A stretch of DNA of 46,396 nt from Tubiluchus corallicola (GCA_030141605.1 JAQGDQ010001336.1:1-46396); one strand, 5' to 3'. Positions 1 to 10,309 are shown, counted from the first letter of the stretch. Notes: a model not told the origin generated them from the letters alone. A program made the numbers and translations.

Positions 1-731
1 TCTGAAAATTTTTAAAACTTCGCTCGGAATGCATTTTACGTAGTTTTCTTCTTCAAGTTGTTAGCCTTCATGAAGCCTTCTTGAAGCCTTCTTCTCTAGA
101 TGCACTTGGGCAACTCTTGTCTGGCGCGTCCTAGTCGCGGGGGTGGATGCTGCGGGAGCAGTAACTAAGTTCAGGCAAGGACCCAGTGGTGCGGGGTATA
201 GCGCGCCCCCCTTGGTCAGGGATACGACTGAAGTCCTCAACAGTTTGACAGGCGGATGAGGAATCTTCCACTCCCAACGGCTGTAAAAGCGGATGAAGGC
301 ACCCAAGCACAAGGGCAGCAGCTTGTGTGGATGATGGTTCATGGCGTGCAAGGCTGGCAACACGTCTTCTGGCATGGCATGGCTCATCGAGAAGCTAGCA
401 GTTCACTTTGCCGATTCGGCCTGTTTTCTGGTTGTCTTCACTGAGGTGCAACAGATTATGAGTGCGGCCGTCGTGTCTCTTCATGCCGCCGATCTACACT
501 CTATCTGCCAAGTGGAGATGGACTTTGCGCGGCCATCTCTTCTCGCGCGCAAGCGTCTCAGTGCTATTTCTTTCTCCATGGTTATGGACATCTGACTCGC
601 GCTGATTTAGCCGCATCGGCTTCGACGTTGTACTTCTTGAAGTTGGAGAAGTAGTACTAGGTGGGGGGTAATGGACACGACCGGGTTTCCCGATTTGGGT
701 AACGGTCCGAGAAAGTTTGGGAACCACTGAG
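1..731. mobile_element. GC-richer segment ending in a hAT-like terminus
   Basis: This stretch is clearly richer in G+C than the AT-rich surroundings and has short open frames on both strands, none of which I recognise. It ends near 704-731 in AAAGTTTGGGAACCACTG; the reverse complement, CAGTGGTTCCCAAACTTT, is the kind of terminus seen on many non-autonomous hAT elements. No matching left terminus is in the window, so the element may begin upstream. It could instead be captured host sequence or the interior of a retroelement linked to the LTR at 969. Confidence 0.3.
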
Positions 732-968
732 CTAGAGTAATGCTTGTTCAACAAAGAGTTCAGAGCAGTTTCTATTCTGCGAGTGAAGTAACGCAAAAAC
801 AACTTTGTAGCAAATTTCATGCGGATTCATTCAGACGAAATGATTTAAGCTGCATACTCACTTTGGCACGTGATTGCAAATGCTTGTTGGTCCGTTCATT
901 GGATAAGAATTCAGGTGGTCTGAAATGGACAAGAACAAAAAATGAACAATTGTTCGCATTTTGATTTG

Positions 969-1273
969 TGTTGTGTTTTGTTCCTCTTGGAAGGCTCGTA
1001 GAGAAAACCAGAAAACACACGTCACCAAATTAAACTAGTTTATTAAACGAGAATTCTACAACACAAAAGTATGAAGGAACGCGAAATGTTTACATTAAAC
1101 ATGAACGTCTGGAAAACGTTTGTGTGTATCTGAAAATGCAAGTGTACAAGAGAATGTGTAAGTGTGAATCAGCGTGTGTCTCGCAGCGGCCTGGTTCACC
1201 TTATATAGCGTGCCAGGGAACATTCTAGACGTTTCTTTCTAGAACATTCTACACGGTAAGATGATTATTCTAA
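969..1273 (-). mobile_element. Truncated LTR (family H), minus orientation
   Basis: This is a diverged, inverted copy of the complete solo LTR at 43370-43742. Read on the minus strand it ends in CACAACA (969-975), carries AATAAA (complement at 1039-1044), a TATA box (CTATATAAGG, complement at 1199-1208) and, just upstream of that, TTC/GAA heat-shock-like arrays at 1217-1249. Similarity to the other copy stops at about 1273, so the 5' end of the LTR (about 70 bp) is missing and LINE-derived sequence abuts directly. No primer-binding site or gag/pol sequence is recognisable next to it. Confidence 0.8.
1199..1249 (-). promoter_or_regulatory. LTR core promoter with heat-shock-like elements
   Basis: On the minus strand a TATA box (complement at 1199-1208) lies about 10 bp downstream of GAATGTTCC-type half sites (1217-1229). 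Beyond these is a perfect alternating triplet, TTCTAGAACATTC at 1237-1249 on the + strand, which fits TTCnnGAAnnTTC. The arrangement matches that of the other LTR copy at 43470-43499. Heat-shock factor binding is inferred from the motif only. Confidence 0.55.
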
Positions 1274-1597
1274 TTGTCAAAAGTGAAAACTTATACACCA
1301 GAAGAAAAGAAATTTCTTGGAGTTGAAAAGTCAAGATCCGGAGATTAAGATGGCTAGGACATCTTCTAAGTTTACCAAATGAAGCACCAGTAAGAATTGC
1401 CTTAAAGGAAGCCTTAAAACCTTGCAAAGACCACCTAGCAAACTAAAAACAACTTGAATAGCTAAGATAAATAAAAATCTTCAATCAAATCTACCTTCAG
1501 GAATAAAAGAACTTGCTGTTACCTGCAGAAAGGAGTGGGTGGAATACTCTAAAAATGATAAAGCCTCAATATCAACAATAGATGTAATGGGATCTTG
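1274..1597 (+). pseudogene. LINE reverse transcriptase, C-terminal fragment
   Basis: The + strand translates (about 1340-1440) to RRLRWLGHLLSLP-like residues followed by APVRIALKEALKPCK. After a one-base frameshift it continues RPPSKLKTT, an internal stop, IAKINKNLQSNLPSG and KEWVEYSKND, ending near 1597. The RRLRWxGH motif belongs to the region after the RT domain in many non-LTR retrotransposons. The same motif and order occur in the fragment at 16434-17135, so both are one family. The piece is decayed, 5' truncated, and joined to the broken LTR at 1273. Confidence 0.75.
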
Positions 1598-1601
1598 AAG
1601 G

Positions 1602-2363
1602 GTGCCACATGTTAGCATGGCACAGTGTAATTCATCACTCTTGAATGTTATTGTATCATTTAATGATCGCTTTCTGTTGGCACAAGTGTTTGTGGTGTGT
1701 TACACAACAGTAGGCATTCACTGCAACTGTTTGTGGTCTGTTAGACAACAGCTAACATTCACCGTAACTATTTATGGTATGCTAACTGCAATTCTTGAGC
1801 CATTAGTCGTTCTAAGTGATTTGATAAAGGAAGACCGGACCCAAACCTCGCATAGTTTAGATATATGCGAGCTTGCAAAACAAAATCATCTACAAGTCGA
1901 TACAGTTAAAACTACGTTATGATGCTTCGAAGTAGAATGCACCAAGCATTTGGTCAAATGTCATTTTTTTGTTTTTTATAAATGCTAGATATATTTGACT
2001 TTTATATTCTAGTATCAAATTATCAAGAAAATGTTCAAAAAATACTAAAAATCTAATTTTTTAACCCTTTACCCACTTTTCTGACTAGAAACTAGTAATG
2101 CCATTATAAAAAACTTGTATTTTCAAATTCCCGATTGTAGCTCGTGGAAACAGCCATTTTGCTTCGGGTTTTTTCTGTTGTCCAAATCTTCGTCAAGAAG
2201 AGCCATCTACTGGATATAAATATAACTTCAATTTGCTCTTGTAAAATCCATAGCAACCACACTTTTGGGCGGTTGCTAAGTGTTTTGAAGAAACGCGACA
2301 AAAAACAATGCCTAACTTTAACAGCGATTTTCTCAAGATTATGTTTTTCAGTGTGTAGCCTGC
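1602..2363. other. Non-coding stretch, no gene seen
   Basis: AT-rich sequence with short spurious open frames. A piece near 1815-1835 (AAAGGAAGACCGGACCCAA) matches the terminus of the TTAA-flanked MITE family at 39306-39868 and may be a broken copy. Nothing else is recognisable. Confidence 0.4.
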
Positions 2364-2985
2364 ACCTCAACTTCAACGTGGATTATCTCAGCTTAGAAAT
2401 AACATAGAGCAATAAACTTGGTACCAAAATGATCCTCATGAAATGGAGATTCAGGATATGTGAATAACTAGAAAAGCTTAATTGCTAACTCACGTTTTTG
2501 CTAAGCAAGCACACACAAACGGACCTCAACTTCAACGTGTATTATCTCAGCTTAGAAATAACATAGAGTGATGAACTTGGTATCAAAATGATCCTCATGA
2601 AATGGAGATTCAGGATATGTGAATAACTAGAAAAGCTTAATTGCTAACTCACGTTTTTGCTAAGCAAGCACACACAAACGGACCTCAACTTCAACGTGTA
2701 TTATCTCAGCTTAGAAATAACATAGAGTGATGAACTTGGTATCAAAATGATCCTCATGAAATGGAGATTCAGGATATGTGAATAACTAGAAAAGCTTAAT
2801 TGCTAACTCATGTTTTTGCTATGCAAGCACACAAACGGACCTCAAGTTCAACGTGTATTATCTCAGCTTAGAAATAACATAGAGTGATGAACTTGGTATC
2901 AAAAATGATCCTCATGAAATGGAGATTCAGGATATGTGAATAACTAGTAAAGCTTAAGGCCGACTTATGGACGATTTTGCTTTGC
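2364..2985. repeat. 159-bp tandem repeat, four copies
   Basis: The phrase ACCTCAACTTCAACGTG recurs at 2364, 2523, 2682 and 2839 (last copy slightly changed), giving periods of 159, 159 and 157. Copies two and three are nearly identical and the first and last more diverged, as expected when an array grows from the middle. Each unit has the same segment AATGATCCTCATGAAATGG. No coding capacity is kept. Confidence 0.95.
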
Positions 2986-3148
2986 AAGCGCACACATTTA
3001 TAAAAACAGTTTTTAGCGCAATTCTTAAGAGTGATTATTCTTTACTTGTAAAGCGACAGCATGAGGTGCTTACACAGTTCATTTAAATGCATGAAAACAA
3101 TGCTAAATTGAGTTTGAAAAATTTTGGCCTTTTAAAAAAAGTCCTAAA

Positions 3149-3211
3149 AGGGTTTTGAACCCATGATTTCCTGCTTTCCGGGCAGCTGTGCTAACCATTG
3201 CATCACAGAAA
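3149..3211 (-). repeat. tRNA-derived SINE-like head, degenerate
   Basis: On the minus strand, ATGCAATGGTTAGCACAGC resembles a box A region, followed by a possible anticodon stem (GCTGC/GCAGG-like) and GGGTTCAAAACCC as box B. The acceptor stem does not pair well, the base before the anticodon is not T, and there is no Pol III terminator right after it. It is best read as a decayed tRNA-derived repeat rather than a working tRNA gene. Confidence 0.5.
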
Positions 3212-3578
3212 TTTTATTCTGGTTCACCCAACAGAGTTTCTTTGGTTTAACAGGCCATGTAAACAATTTTGCAATGCTGTATTTACAAATCAATAACAAA
3301 AATGACCATTTGTTCAATTGACCAGTCAGCAAAATGCTCTTTATATTAACAGAATGAGTTTTCAGTTGTGAAATTAATTTCCGCCTTTTGCTGATTTAAA
3401 TTAAACTGACCAGTTTTCCTTCCTCCTCATTAACATCAGCTCTGTCTGTTTCCTAAAATTTCTATTTAGTTACTTACTTATTAAAATTGTTTTTTTACTT
3501 GCCGCTTTCTGTGGAGTACAGCAGTAGAATTAGTAAAGGTAAACTGGCTTTTCACTGTTTAGACTTTTGTGCATTTCG
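3212..3578. other. Non-coding stretch, no gene seen
   Basis: AT-rich sequence without a convincing exon. I looked for an earlier exon of the downstream gene here and found none with a suitable donor. Confidence 0.4.
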
Positions 3579-4118
3579 TTAAAGGAAGACCGGATGATTG
3601 TTTAGACTCAATCTCATTCTCATTTACTGTCCAAAATACACATTTTCTTGGCTACAAAAGTTAGTAATTATTCCTTGAACAATTAGCTTAGAAAGTTAAT
3701 TAACGGCAACTGAACACAGCTATTGCTAACGTCAGAAACTAACCACAGTTTGTGCAATGGCAGGCACCTCCCTTGTGCGTCAAGCACGTTTGTGTGTTAC
3801 TGCTTAAACGCATGACATCACGAAAATGGCATCTACGTCATATGATGTCACAAACTAACACTGCAGTCCATGATCATGGTTATCACGGTACCACCTTCTA
3901 TTTGTCGGCCACGCGAATGTGAGAAAAAGGCGCCATTGCCAATCTTAGTAGATTCACTGAGCCGCGCGTAGCTTTGAAAGTTTAACGAAATTTGAGTGTC
4001 CAAGATAATTATTTTTTAATCAAAGACTTGATTTAAAATAAGCTGTTGTAGTTTTTAAAATTTTAGAGCACTCTTTATTCTGAACTAATACTTAAACAAT
4101 CATCTGGTTTTCTATTAA
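3579..4118. mobile_element. TTAA-flanked MITE, copy T1
   Basis: The element lies between TTAA at 3579-3582 and TTAA at 4115-4118. The left end reads AGGAAGACCGGATGATTGTT; the reverse complement of the right end is TAGAAAACCAGATGATTGTT, so the terminal inverted repeats are about 22 bp with a few mismatches. The right half is repeated at 14345-14545 and the left half at 35007-35160. TTAA target duplication suggests piggyBac-type mobilisation (inference); no transposase is encoded. Confidence 0.75.
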
Positions 4119-4266
4119 ATTCTGGCTTTAATGTTTTACTGTAGCTTATAATATTTTTGCTTATAATACGTTACTGGCTTCTACTGTGAGATTACAAATT
4201 GTATGTCATTTTTTGTGTGATCACCTTGTATTCGGTTTATAAACGTTTTTTTTCAATTTTTTCTAG

Positions 4267-4324
4267 ACAAAACGGTAAGAATTTCGGAGGACGAGGTATA
4301 AGCATGAGGCAACTAAAATCCAAG
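4267..4324 (+). CDS. Internal coding exon of the 4267-6679 gene
   Basis: A T-rich tract ending TTTTTTCTAG (AG at 4265-4266) gives the acceptor, and AAG|GTATTG at 4322-4330 the donor. The exon reads QNGKNFGGRGISMRQLKSK after one base that completes a split codon (5' phase 2); its 3' phase is 0. The next exon also begins in phase 0 and continues VIALRYSIRLGK, giving an unbroken, evenly basic peptide across the junction, which is the main support. The ATG at 4304 could serve as a start, but the open frame extends to the acceptor, so an earlier exon outside the window or unrecognised here is more likely. Confidence 0.55.
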
Positions 4325-5221
4325 GTATTGAATTTGTTACTGGCTTAATTGTTTCTTTGTTTGTTTGTTTGTCTGTTTGCTTGTTACTCTATCAGTTTCA
4401 CAACTTGTGCATGTATGTCTGTTTGCAAGCCTGGCTGCTAACATTACTGCCAGTTGTTGTGTCTGTCTTCCTGTTTGTGTGCTTGTTTCTTTGATCGGTT
4501 GTCTGGGAAGAGTTGACTTGCACGCTGGTCGATTGGCTGCTTAGTCTGCTGGCTTATGAATTTGCTCAATTAGATACTTGTTTTTGAAAAGGTGTTTACA
4601 GTAGGGGTGAGCATCGAACGTTCGAATTCGATTCAAACGAGTTTTTTTAGTTCGAACTCGATTCGAATCCAAAACTATAGATTCGAATAATTCAGCACTT
4701 CAATCACATATGTTCCTGATCACTAAAACGATTGAAACAACATGCATTTAGCGTAATTTAGCAGTGATTTCTGTGCACAATTTTAAACAAGATAGTTTTA
4801 TTGCAGAGTAATATGCATGATTTTTGCAAGACTAATTTTTACTGGTGGTTCGAAAACTTGTTCGAAAATCGTTCAATCTCAAGTACTCTCAACACTGAAG
4901 TTCGGTTCGATTCGAATTCGAAAGTCACAAATTCGGTTCGATGCGAATTCGCTTTCTGGTAGAGAATGCTCACCTCTAGTTTTGCAGGTGTGACAGATGT
5001 GTGTGTGTGGGTACGTTGGTCTGTTTTTCTATAGTTAGCTGGTTAACTGGACGGTTTGCTGGTTAGCTGGTTAAATGGTTGGATAGTTGCTTGGCTGATT
5101 GGCTGACTAGCTGCTAGTAGGATGGTTGATCTGACTGCCTGGTGCCCCAGCCATTGCAGGTAGATGGTGGCTAGTTAATTCTATGTTTTGCTAGTCGGTA
5201 AAAACGCTTTATTTTTTGTAG
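4325..5221 (+). other. Intron of the 4267-6679 gene
   Basis: The intron runs from GTATTG (4325) to TTTATTTTTTGTAG (5221). It holds a TTTG/TCTG-rich stretch at 4345-4460, a hAT-like MITE at 4602-4978, and a loose TGGTTAGC-type cryptic repeat at 5030-5110. No coding sequence is seen in it. Confidence 0.55.
4602..4978. mobile_element. hAT-like MITE inside the intron
   Basis: The left end is TAGGGGTGAGCATCGAACG and the reverse complement of the right end is TAGAGGTGAGCATTCTCTA, giving an imperfect terminal inverted repeat of about 14 bp. The subterminal zones are packed with TTCGAA/ATTCGAAT motifs. This pattern is common in non-autonomous hAT elements. Flanks GTTTACAG and GTTTTGCA agree in only the first four of eight bases, so the target duplication is weak. 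There is no transposase. Confidence 0.7.
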
Positions 5222-6679
5222 GTAATTGCACTGAGGTACAGCATCCGTTTGGGAAAAGCTCGGCGTGACGTCGGTGGTTCTCTGGACCGAAGACACGCAG
5301 AATGGGAGCGATATCGACAAATTCCACGGCATCCGCACTATCGAGTCGACCGAACCAGACCAATCGGAGCCATTCGCCGGTCGTCAAACGGCAAGTTTGT
5401 GCTCGAGGTCGAGAGCGATTGCGATAGCGGCGGTTTTAAAGTCTCTTCGAAGGTCTCGCCTGTTGTTGGACGCAGGTCGTGTTCATCTAGGTCCGTGAAG
5501 CCATACGTGCCGTTACAGAGTGACGTGATAAACAGTCGTAATGACTTTCTGGTGAAGGACAGTGAAAAACAAAGCTGCGGCGCTTACAATGTCCGCCGCC
5601 AAGATATAAGTTACAGCAAAATGCGTTCCAGTAGGAGCGATGGACATTATCGCAAAGATAACAGCATGAATTATAGTGGACAAGGGTCAGACATGCGAGA
5701 AGGACCATCAGCTACATCCACCCCTTCCTCCTACGTGCCCGATTTCCGCAGTGTTCACGAAGCTGCTCTTCCCCGGCCTAGATCTACGGGTCCCGTGCGT
5801 ATTGTTTATAGAGAACCGGACGCGGTCGATAGCTGCATTGCCAAGATAAAACACGCACCACCGAAAAAACCGCAGAGGTCACGGTTAGATACTGTGTCTC
5901 AAAATTATGATAACTGTGCTTTTAGTGACACTAACAGTTGTGATACCGACTTTTCGTCCCCAAATTTGCAAAAACTTACAGAAGATGGGGCTGTAAGTGC
6001 CAGCATTCCGTTTTGCAGTACAAGACAAACATCCTTGAATAAAAAAGCGCAAAAATTTCCTAAAACGCAAATTGTGCACGCAAGAAAGGAACTTGGTAAA
6101 ACGTCAAAAGATGCGGAAACCATCATCACAAGTAACGAACCACAAAATTATCTCAGTAACCGTAATGTGAGGCTGAACTCTTACTTACAGGATCCTCATA
6201 GTTTGATGGAGCCACGTAGAAGCAAGAGTTTAACGTCCGCTACATCTGGATTCGTCGGGTCCCAGTCGGCACAGCTGTCTAGCAATCAAGACGATGCACC
6301 GTTGCCAGACTGCGGCAGACATTACAGTCCGTCGCCTAACGACAGTAAGAGCAGTAGCGGAGTAAGCAGCGGTCCTACGTGGCAAGCGTCGCCGGACGCG
6401 GAGCGGTCTCCGGAGATCCCAAGTTCACGGGATTCGATCGACATCGGGAACAACGAGCAGGGCGCGACCGTCGTTGCATCGCCGTCCGTTGACGATCAGT
6501 ACGAGTTCGACGCCCGCGTTTCCTCGCTGGACGAGTTGAATTCTTATCCACAGGACCTGTTGCCCAAACGCCGACATCAGGAATACAGCAACGCAGACGA
6601 GAGATGTGCTGCTCTGAAAGAGGAGTATCATCAGTATCGCCAACAGCAGATGCTGAGGCAGCAGGAGGTGATGTTGTGA
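5222..6679 (+). CDS. Terminal exon of an unrecognised serine-rich protein
   Basis: This 1458-bp exon encodes 485 residues and a TGA stop. The frame is open back to the acceptor TTTTTTGTAG at 5221, so coding starts at GTA (5222), not at the TTG at 5249. I do not recognise the protein. Visible features: a basic N-terminal part (residues 1-50, many R/K); a compact stretch near residues 40-65 containing RPIGAIRRSSNGKFVLEVES; a class II SH3-ligand-like PKKPQR near 214-219; long serine-rich, low-order sequence with no membrane segment; and a charged, glutamine-rich C-terminus ending EVML, whose last residues fit a class II PDZ ligand. Base composition is much more GC-rich than the flanks. It resembles an intracellular tail or scaffold region (inference). 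A weak donor (GAG|GTGATG, 6667) could allow an alternative end. Confidence 0.8.
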   Translation, partial: VIALRYSIRLGKARRDVGGSLDRRHAEWERYRQIPRHPHYRVDRTRPIGAIRRSSNGKFVLEVESDCDSGGFKVSSKVSPVVGRRSCSSRSVKPYVPLQSDVINSRNDFLVKDSEKQSCGAYNVRRQDISYSKMRSSRSDGHYRKDNSMNYSGQGSDMREGPSATSTPSSYVPDFRSVHEAALPRPRSTGPVRIVYREPDAVDSCIAKIKHAPPKKPQRSRLDTVSQNYDNCAFSDTNSCDTDFSSPNLQKLTEDGAVSASIPFCSTRQTSLNKKAQKFPKTQIVHARKELGKTSKDAETIITSNEPQNYLSNRNVRLNSYLQDPHSLMEPRRSKSLTSATSGFVGSQSAQLSSNQDDAPLPDCGRHYSPSPNDSKSSSGVSSGPTWQASPDAERSPEIPSSRDSIDIGNNEQGATVVASPSVDDQYEFDARVSSLDELNSYPQDLLPKRRHQEYSNADERCAALKEEYHQYRQQQMLRQQEVML

Positions 6680-8388
6680 AACTGGACTCTTTTAGGTGAT
6701 GATTCATTAGACCAAAGACCGGTAGAACAAGAATGATATCATCAAATCCCACTGGCATTACCGGGCAACCGATCGGGGTCAGTTGGAGGTATCCAATACG
6801 CTAATGAGGCATGTGGACCAAAATGCGAGAAAGAATTGTGGCCTTCACAGTTTGAGGCGGGAGCAATGGTCACAATGATGTTAAGATATCGAATCCAGAT
6901 ATTGCTCAAATGCCTTTGCGAGAGTGGTTATTGGGTCGAGAGAAGTAAAAATCCTGAACGTCAAGGGGTAGAGCATGTGCCATAGTCACTGATTACCGCT
7001 GTCATTGGCAAAGTAATTAAGCCTACGAGAATTGATATTCTCCAATTCTTGATTTAATAACAATGCCAAATCATGGCCTACGGAAAGCATAATCCTGAGA
7101 ATGGCAAACTCACTGATTGAAAATTCAAAGAGCCCTGTGTGTCGTCCAGGAAAATCGTTTCCTCAAACAATGGCGGCTCGTGTATATGTACTGCGGAACT
7201 GCAGCACACCTGATTTTCACTCAATATTATCTATAATATTCAATATCAGTCTTTTTTCTTTGGTTCTTTCTTTGTACTTGTACGGAACTAGAGCACGTGA
7301 GGGTAGTACTGTTTGCTTCACAGCCCAGCACAGTGGTGTTTAGCTGCTGTGAGCATGCGGCCATGTGCATGTGTCTGGGATACATGCAGTATGCTGCACT
7401 GCTAGCATCTGCTGCTAGGTAGATAAAGTACTGTCTCTCATGCAGTTTGTTGTCAGTTGTCACGTATTTAAAAACCGTATACTGGCATATTCTTGAACTG
7501 CGGCTAATTAGGCTATTCGCAAACAATATTATTTCTTTAGGATTTTATCAAGTTTATGCCTAAATTTTCGTACGTTTGTTCATTTAAAATTACAATTTCA
7601 CATTGCAACATTAAAATTTCGTATGTTTGTTTCGTTTTACACAGTATTAAAACAATGGCTAAAAGATTTTCTGAAGCAGCACCTCCAGTAATTTTAATTA
7701 CGAGCCGCCACTGTTCAGGTAGCCCACTTTCTCCTCATTCTAAAGAACAATAAATACCACCCCCACCCCCCAAAAACACCACTGAGATGCTGTGTGTTCT
7801 GGCAGTATGCAAAAACGGTCATTTTTGAAGATTTCCACCTGGCATGCCACCGTGTTAAAAGCATCCCAAAGGTGCTCAAGAAATTAATAGCTTTTTGGCA
7901 ACATGGCTGCATGGTGATGTGGGTCTGTCTACAAATGCTTCCACCAGGATGAAGAGCTACAGGTTAGTTTGTAGGAACTTTTTTCTGGACGGCACTGTAC
8001 AATATACAATGAACTCATTAAATCCAACGTAGCACCAGAATTTCGGGTTTATATTTTCCGATTCTGCACATTGGATACATGCAATTTGCTTCTAAACAAA
8101 ACACGTTCGTTACACAGATTATGCTAATGAAGCAGTTTTGTGATTTTTGTTAAACATATCAGAATTTTTGTCGCTAAGACTTTTGCTTGAAATGATAGTT
8201 AAAAGAATTCTGATAGCCTGACCGATGACTTGTAAAGTTTGACTGAATAAGAAGGAAGGTTTCTATGGGGTCTTCTCTTTATCTAGTACAATGCACACTG
8301 GCGTGTATATTTGTTGCTATCTTTACTTTTCAACACATTTAGCCCATTGAAATGCATAAAAATAATTTATAACGAGGCTTAAAGCAAT
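6680..8388. other. 3' flank of the gene; no further gene seen
   Basis: No AATAAA lies close after the stop; ATTAAA hexamers occur near 7612 and 7645. Short open frames at 7101-7753 have no recognisable content. From about 7600 on the sequence becomes AT-rich with C-runs at 7759-7771, consistent with repeat-derived DNA. Confidence 0.4.
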
Positions 8389-8786
8389 AAGCCTTTTCAC
8401 TGATCCGTTGTGCACGCGCGCAGTTGCTGTAGGTCAAAGGTTAAGAGTGCCACAGCAACGCATCTTAACTACAGCGATCATGCGACATGTAGGTAAAGCA
8501 AATCCGTCTGTTGCATCATCTCAGTAACTTCAGTCGTTTTACTTGGACTTTATGCTTAATTCTGCATTAGTTTGTGCAGAAGAGTGGTTTACTAGCAGGA
8601 TCTTGCTTGGAACCAAGAAAGAATGAACTAGGTAAGGTTTTAGCTAGCTGTTAAAACTGTTAGTAGTACAACAATATGGGCTGCGAGGCGTTGTCAAGTG
8701 TATGCTAATGCGTTGTATGGTACACTTAACCTTTGACCTTTTCATGATCGCAATCAGTCTCTGGAACTATCTAATAAAAAGGCCTA
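8389..8786. mobile_element. TA-flanked MITE, copy A1 (complete)
   Basis: Ends are TA|AGCCTTTTCAC on the left and, reverse complemented, TA|GGCCTTTTTAT on the right. Inside these lies a longer inverted repeat built around GGTCAAAGGTTAAGTGTACC, followed by AACGCAT on both sides. Copies occur at 17783-18175 and, left part only, at 21365-21565. The TA duplication suggests a Tc1/mariner-type source (inference). There is no coding sequence; a GAACTAGGTAAGG in the middle resembles a splice donor but is shared by the copies and is part of the element. Confidence 0.8.
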
Positions 8787-9652
8787 CACACATGTGGTAT
8801 GGGTGGTGTGCGCGGCAGCAATCCTGGTGTCATAAATCTGCGGCAGCCATTTGTTAAAGCCCATACAAATAGATATTGTGCCGTCGCACACTTTGCACAA
8901 TTATCGAATTGTCACATTTCATTGCCATACATGTCAGTCAGATGTGAACACGCCCTTCGACTGTCAGCCATTGTCAAAGTGTATAAACTGCATTAGAAGC
9001 AACTTTGTCTAGAACTGAGGACACTTTTACATTTTTTATGGACACAAACAAGTCTTGTATCATCACTGAAGTTTATATACTATTAGAAATGTAAACTATC
9101 TGACACTGATTGACTTAATTTATTGATTATTCTGATTTATAATTATAAGCTCCTGGCATTGTGCCTATGTTGTTCCGATATGACAATGAAACATTTTATG
9201 ATCTGTAATCATTTTTGTATAAATTGTAAATATTGTTAAAATGTGACTAATTAATATATAATATACGTTATTGTAAAGCAATTATGTACAAATGCTTTGT
9301 CAAGATGACTGTTATTGTGAAAACTACGGACCTTGCTTTGCCTAACCAGTTAGTTAACTTGCTGTGAGATTTAGAATCATGGCTTGCTAGCAGTTTTATA
9401 CGATGCTTGTAGTTCAGTGTTCTTATTTATTCTTGCTTCGCGATTTGTCCTTACACTTGACATCGAATCATGTTGTATAAACAAATTTTATAGTAAAAAT
9501 TATATTTTTATTAAAATAAATTTCAATCGATTTAAATTAAGTGCATTACACATTTTATTTCTTCGCAGAATTAGAAAGTTGACGCTCTACGATATATTAA
9601 TATTGCTGATTTCGTGTGGCCACTGTTGTGCCAGCTTTCAACCTTGGTATAG
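8787..9652. other. AT-rich stretch, no gene seen
   Basis: Very AT-rich, especially 9040-9300 and 9480-9560. The open frame at 9384-9692 has no recognisable domain and looks like chance. Nothing else is supported. Confidence 0.4.
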
Positions 9653-9945
9653 ATTCACTACAGTTCTAAGTGACTTGCCCAGTCCACACTGAGTTTCAGT
9701 CTTAATATAAACTCATCACAATCCTAGTTGACTTGCCCAGTCCACACTGAGTTTCAGTCTTAATATAAACTCATCACAATTCTAATGGACTTGCCCAGTC
9801 CACACTGAGTTTCAGTCTTAATATAAACTCATCACAATCCTAATGGACTTGCCCAGTCCACATTGAGTTTCAGTCTTAATATAAACTCATCACAATTCTA
9901 ATTGACTTGCCCGGTCCACGCTGAGTTTCAGTTTTCTCCAGCTGA
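9653..9945. repeat. 58-bp tandem repeat, about five copies
   Basis: ACTTGCCCAGTCCACACTGA recurs at 9673, 9731, 9789, 9847 and (changed) 9905, an exact 58-bp period. The unit includes TTAATATAAACTCATCACAA. Copies differ by only a few bases, so the array is fairly young. Confidence 0.95.
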
Positions 9946-10309
9946 AAAAACTGGTAATGTTATGCCATAATATGAATCACAACTTTTCATTTTGATCAAC
10001 AGTAGTATTGTGGATAAATTAAAGGTAAAATTCAAATAAACAAACTTAGCAAGTGCCTTAATCACAAATGGGATAATAATCTAAAATGACCGGGTTCAAG
10101 GCCTTCAGTATCAGGCTATAATTGTTGCATAAATTTGAGAAATAAACCAATTGAGCAGAAAGTTTAAAAGAACTAGGAATATCCAAAGGTCAAAGTACTA
10201 TTAAGACCTGTTGCATGAAAACCCAAAGATTGCCAATAAATACTTTATGAAATCTGATCTGTTAAAGTAAGCAAAATGACAAACTCCAATTTAAAAAATG
10301 CCAAATTGT

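Noticed and set aside
1-968. Interior (gag/pol) of an LTR retrotransposon next to the LTR at 969
   Set aside because: No gag, protease, RT or integrase motif and no primer-binding site next to the LTR end.
5181-5387. Minus-strand frame over the start of the terminal exon
   Set aside because: It is antisense to the better supported exon and lacks any recognisable content.
6375-6758. 127-codon minus-strand frame
   Set aside because: Shadow of the GC-richer end of the + strand exon.
8600-8640. Splice donor GAACTAGGTAAGG
   Set aside because: The same sequence occurs in MITE copy A2 at about 18018; it belongs to the mobile element.
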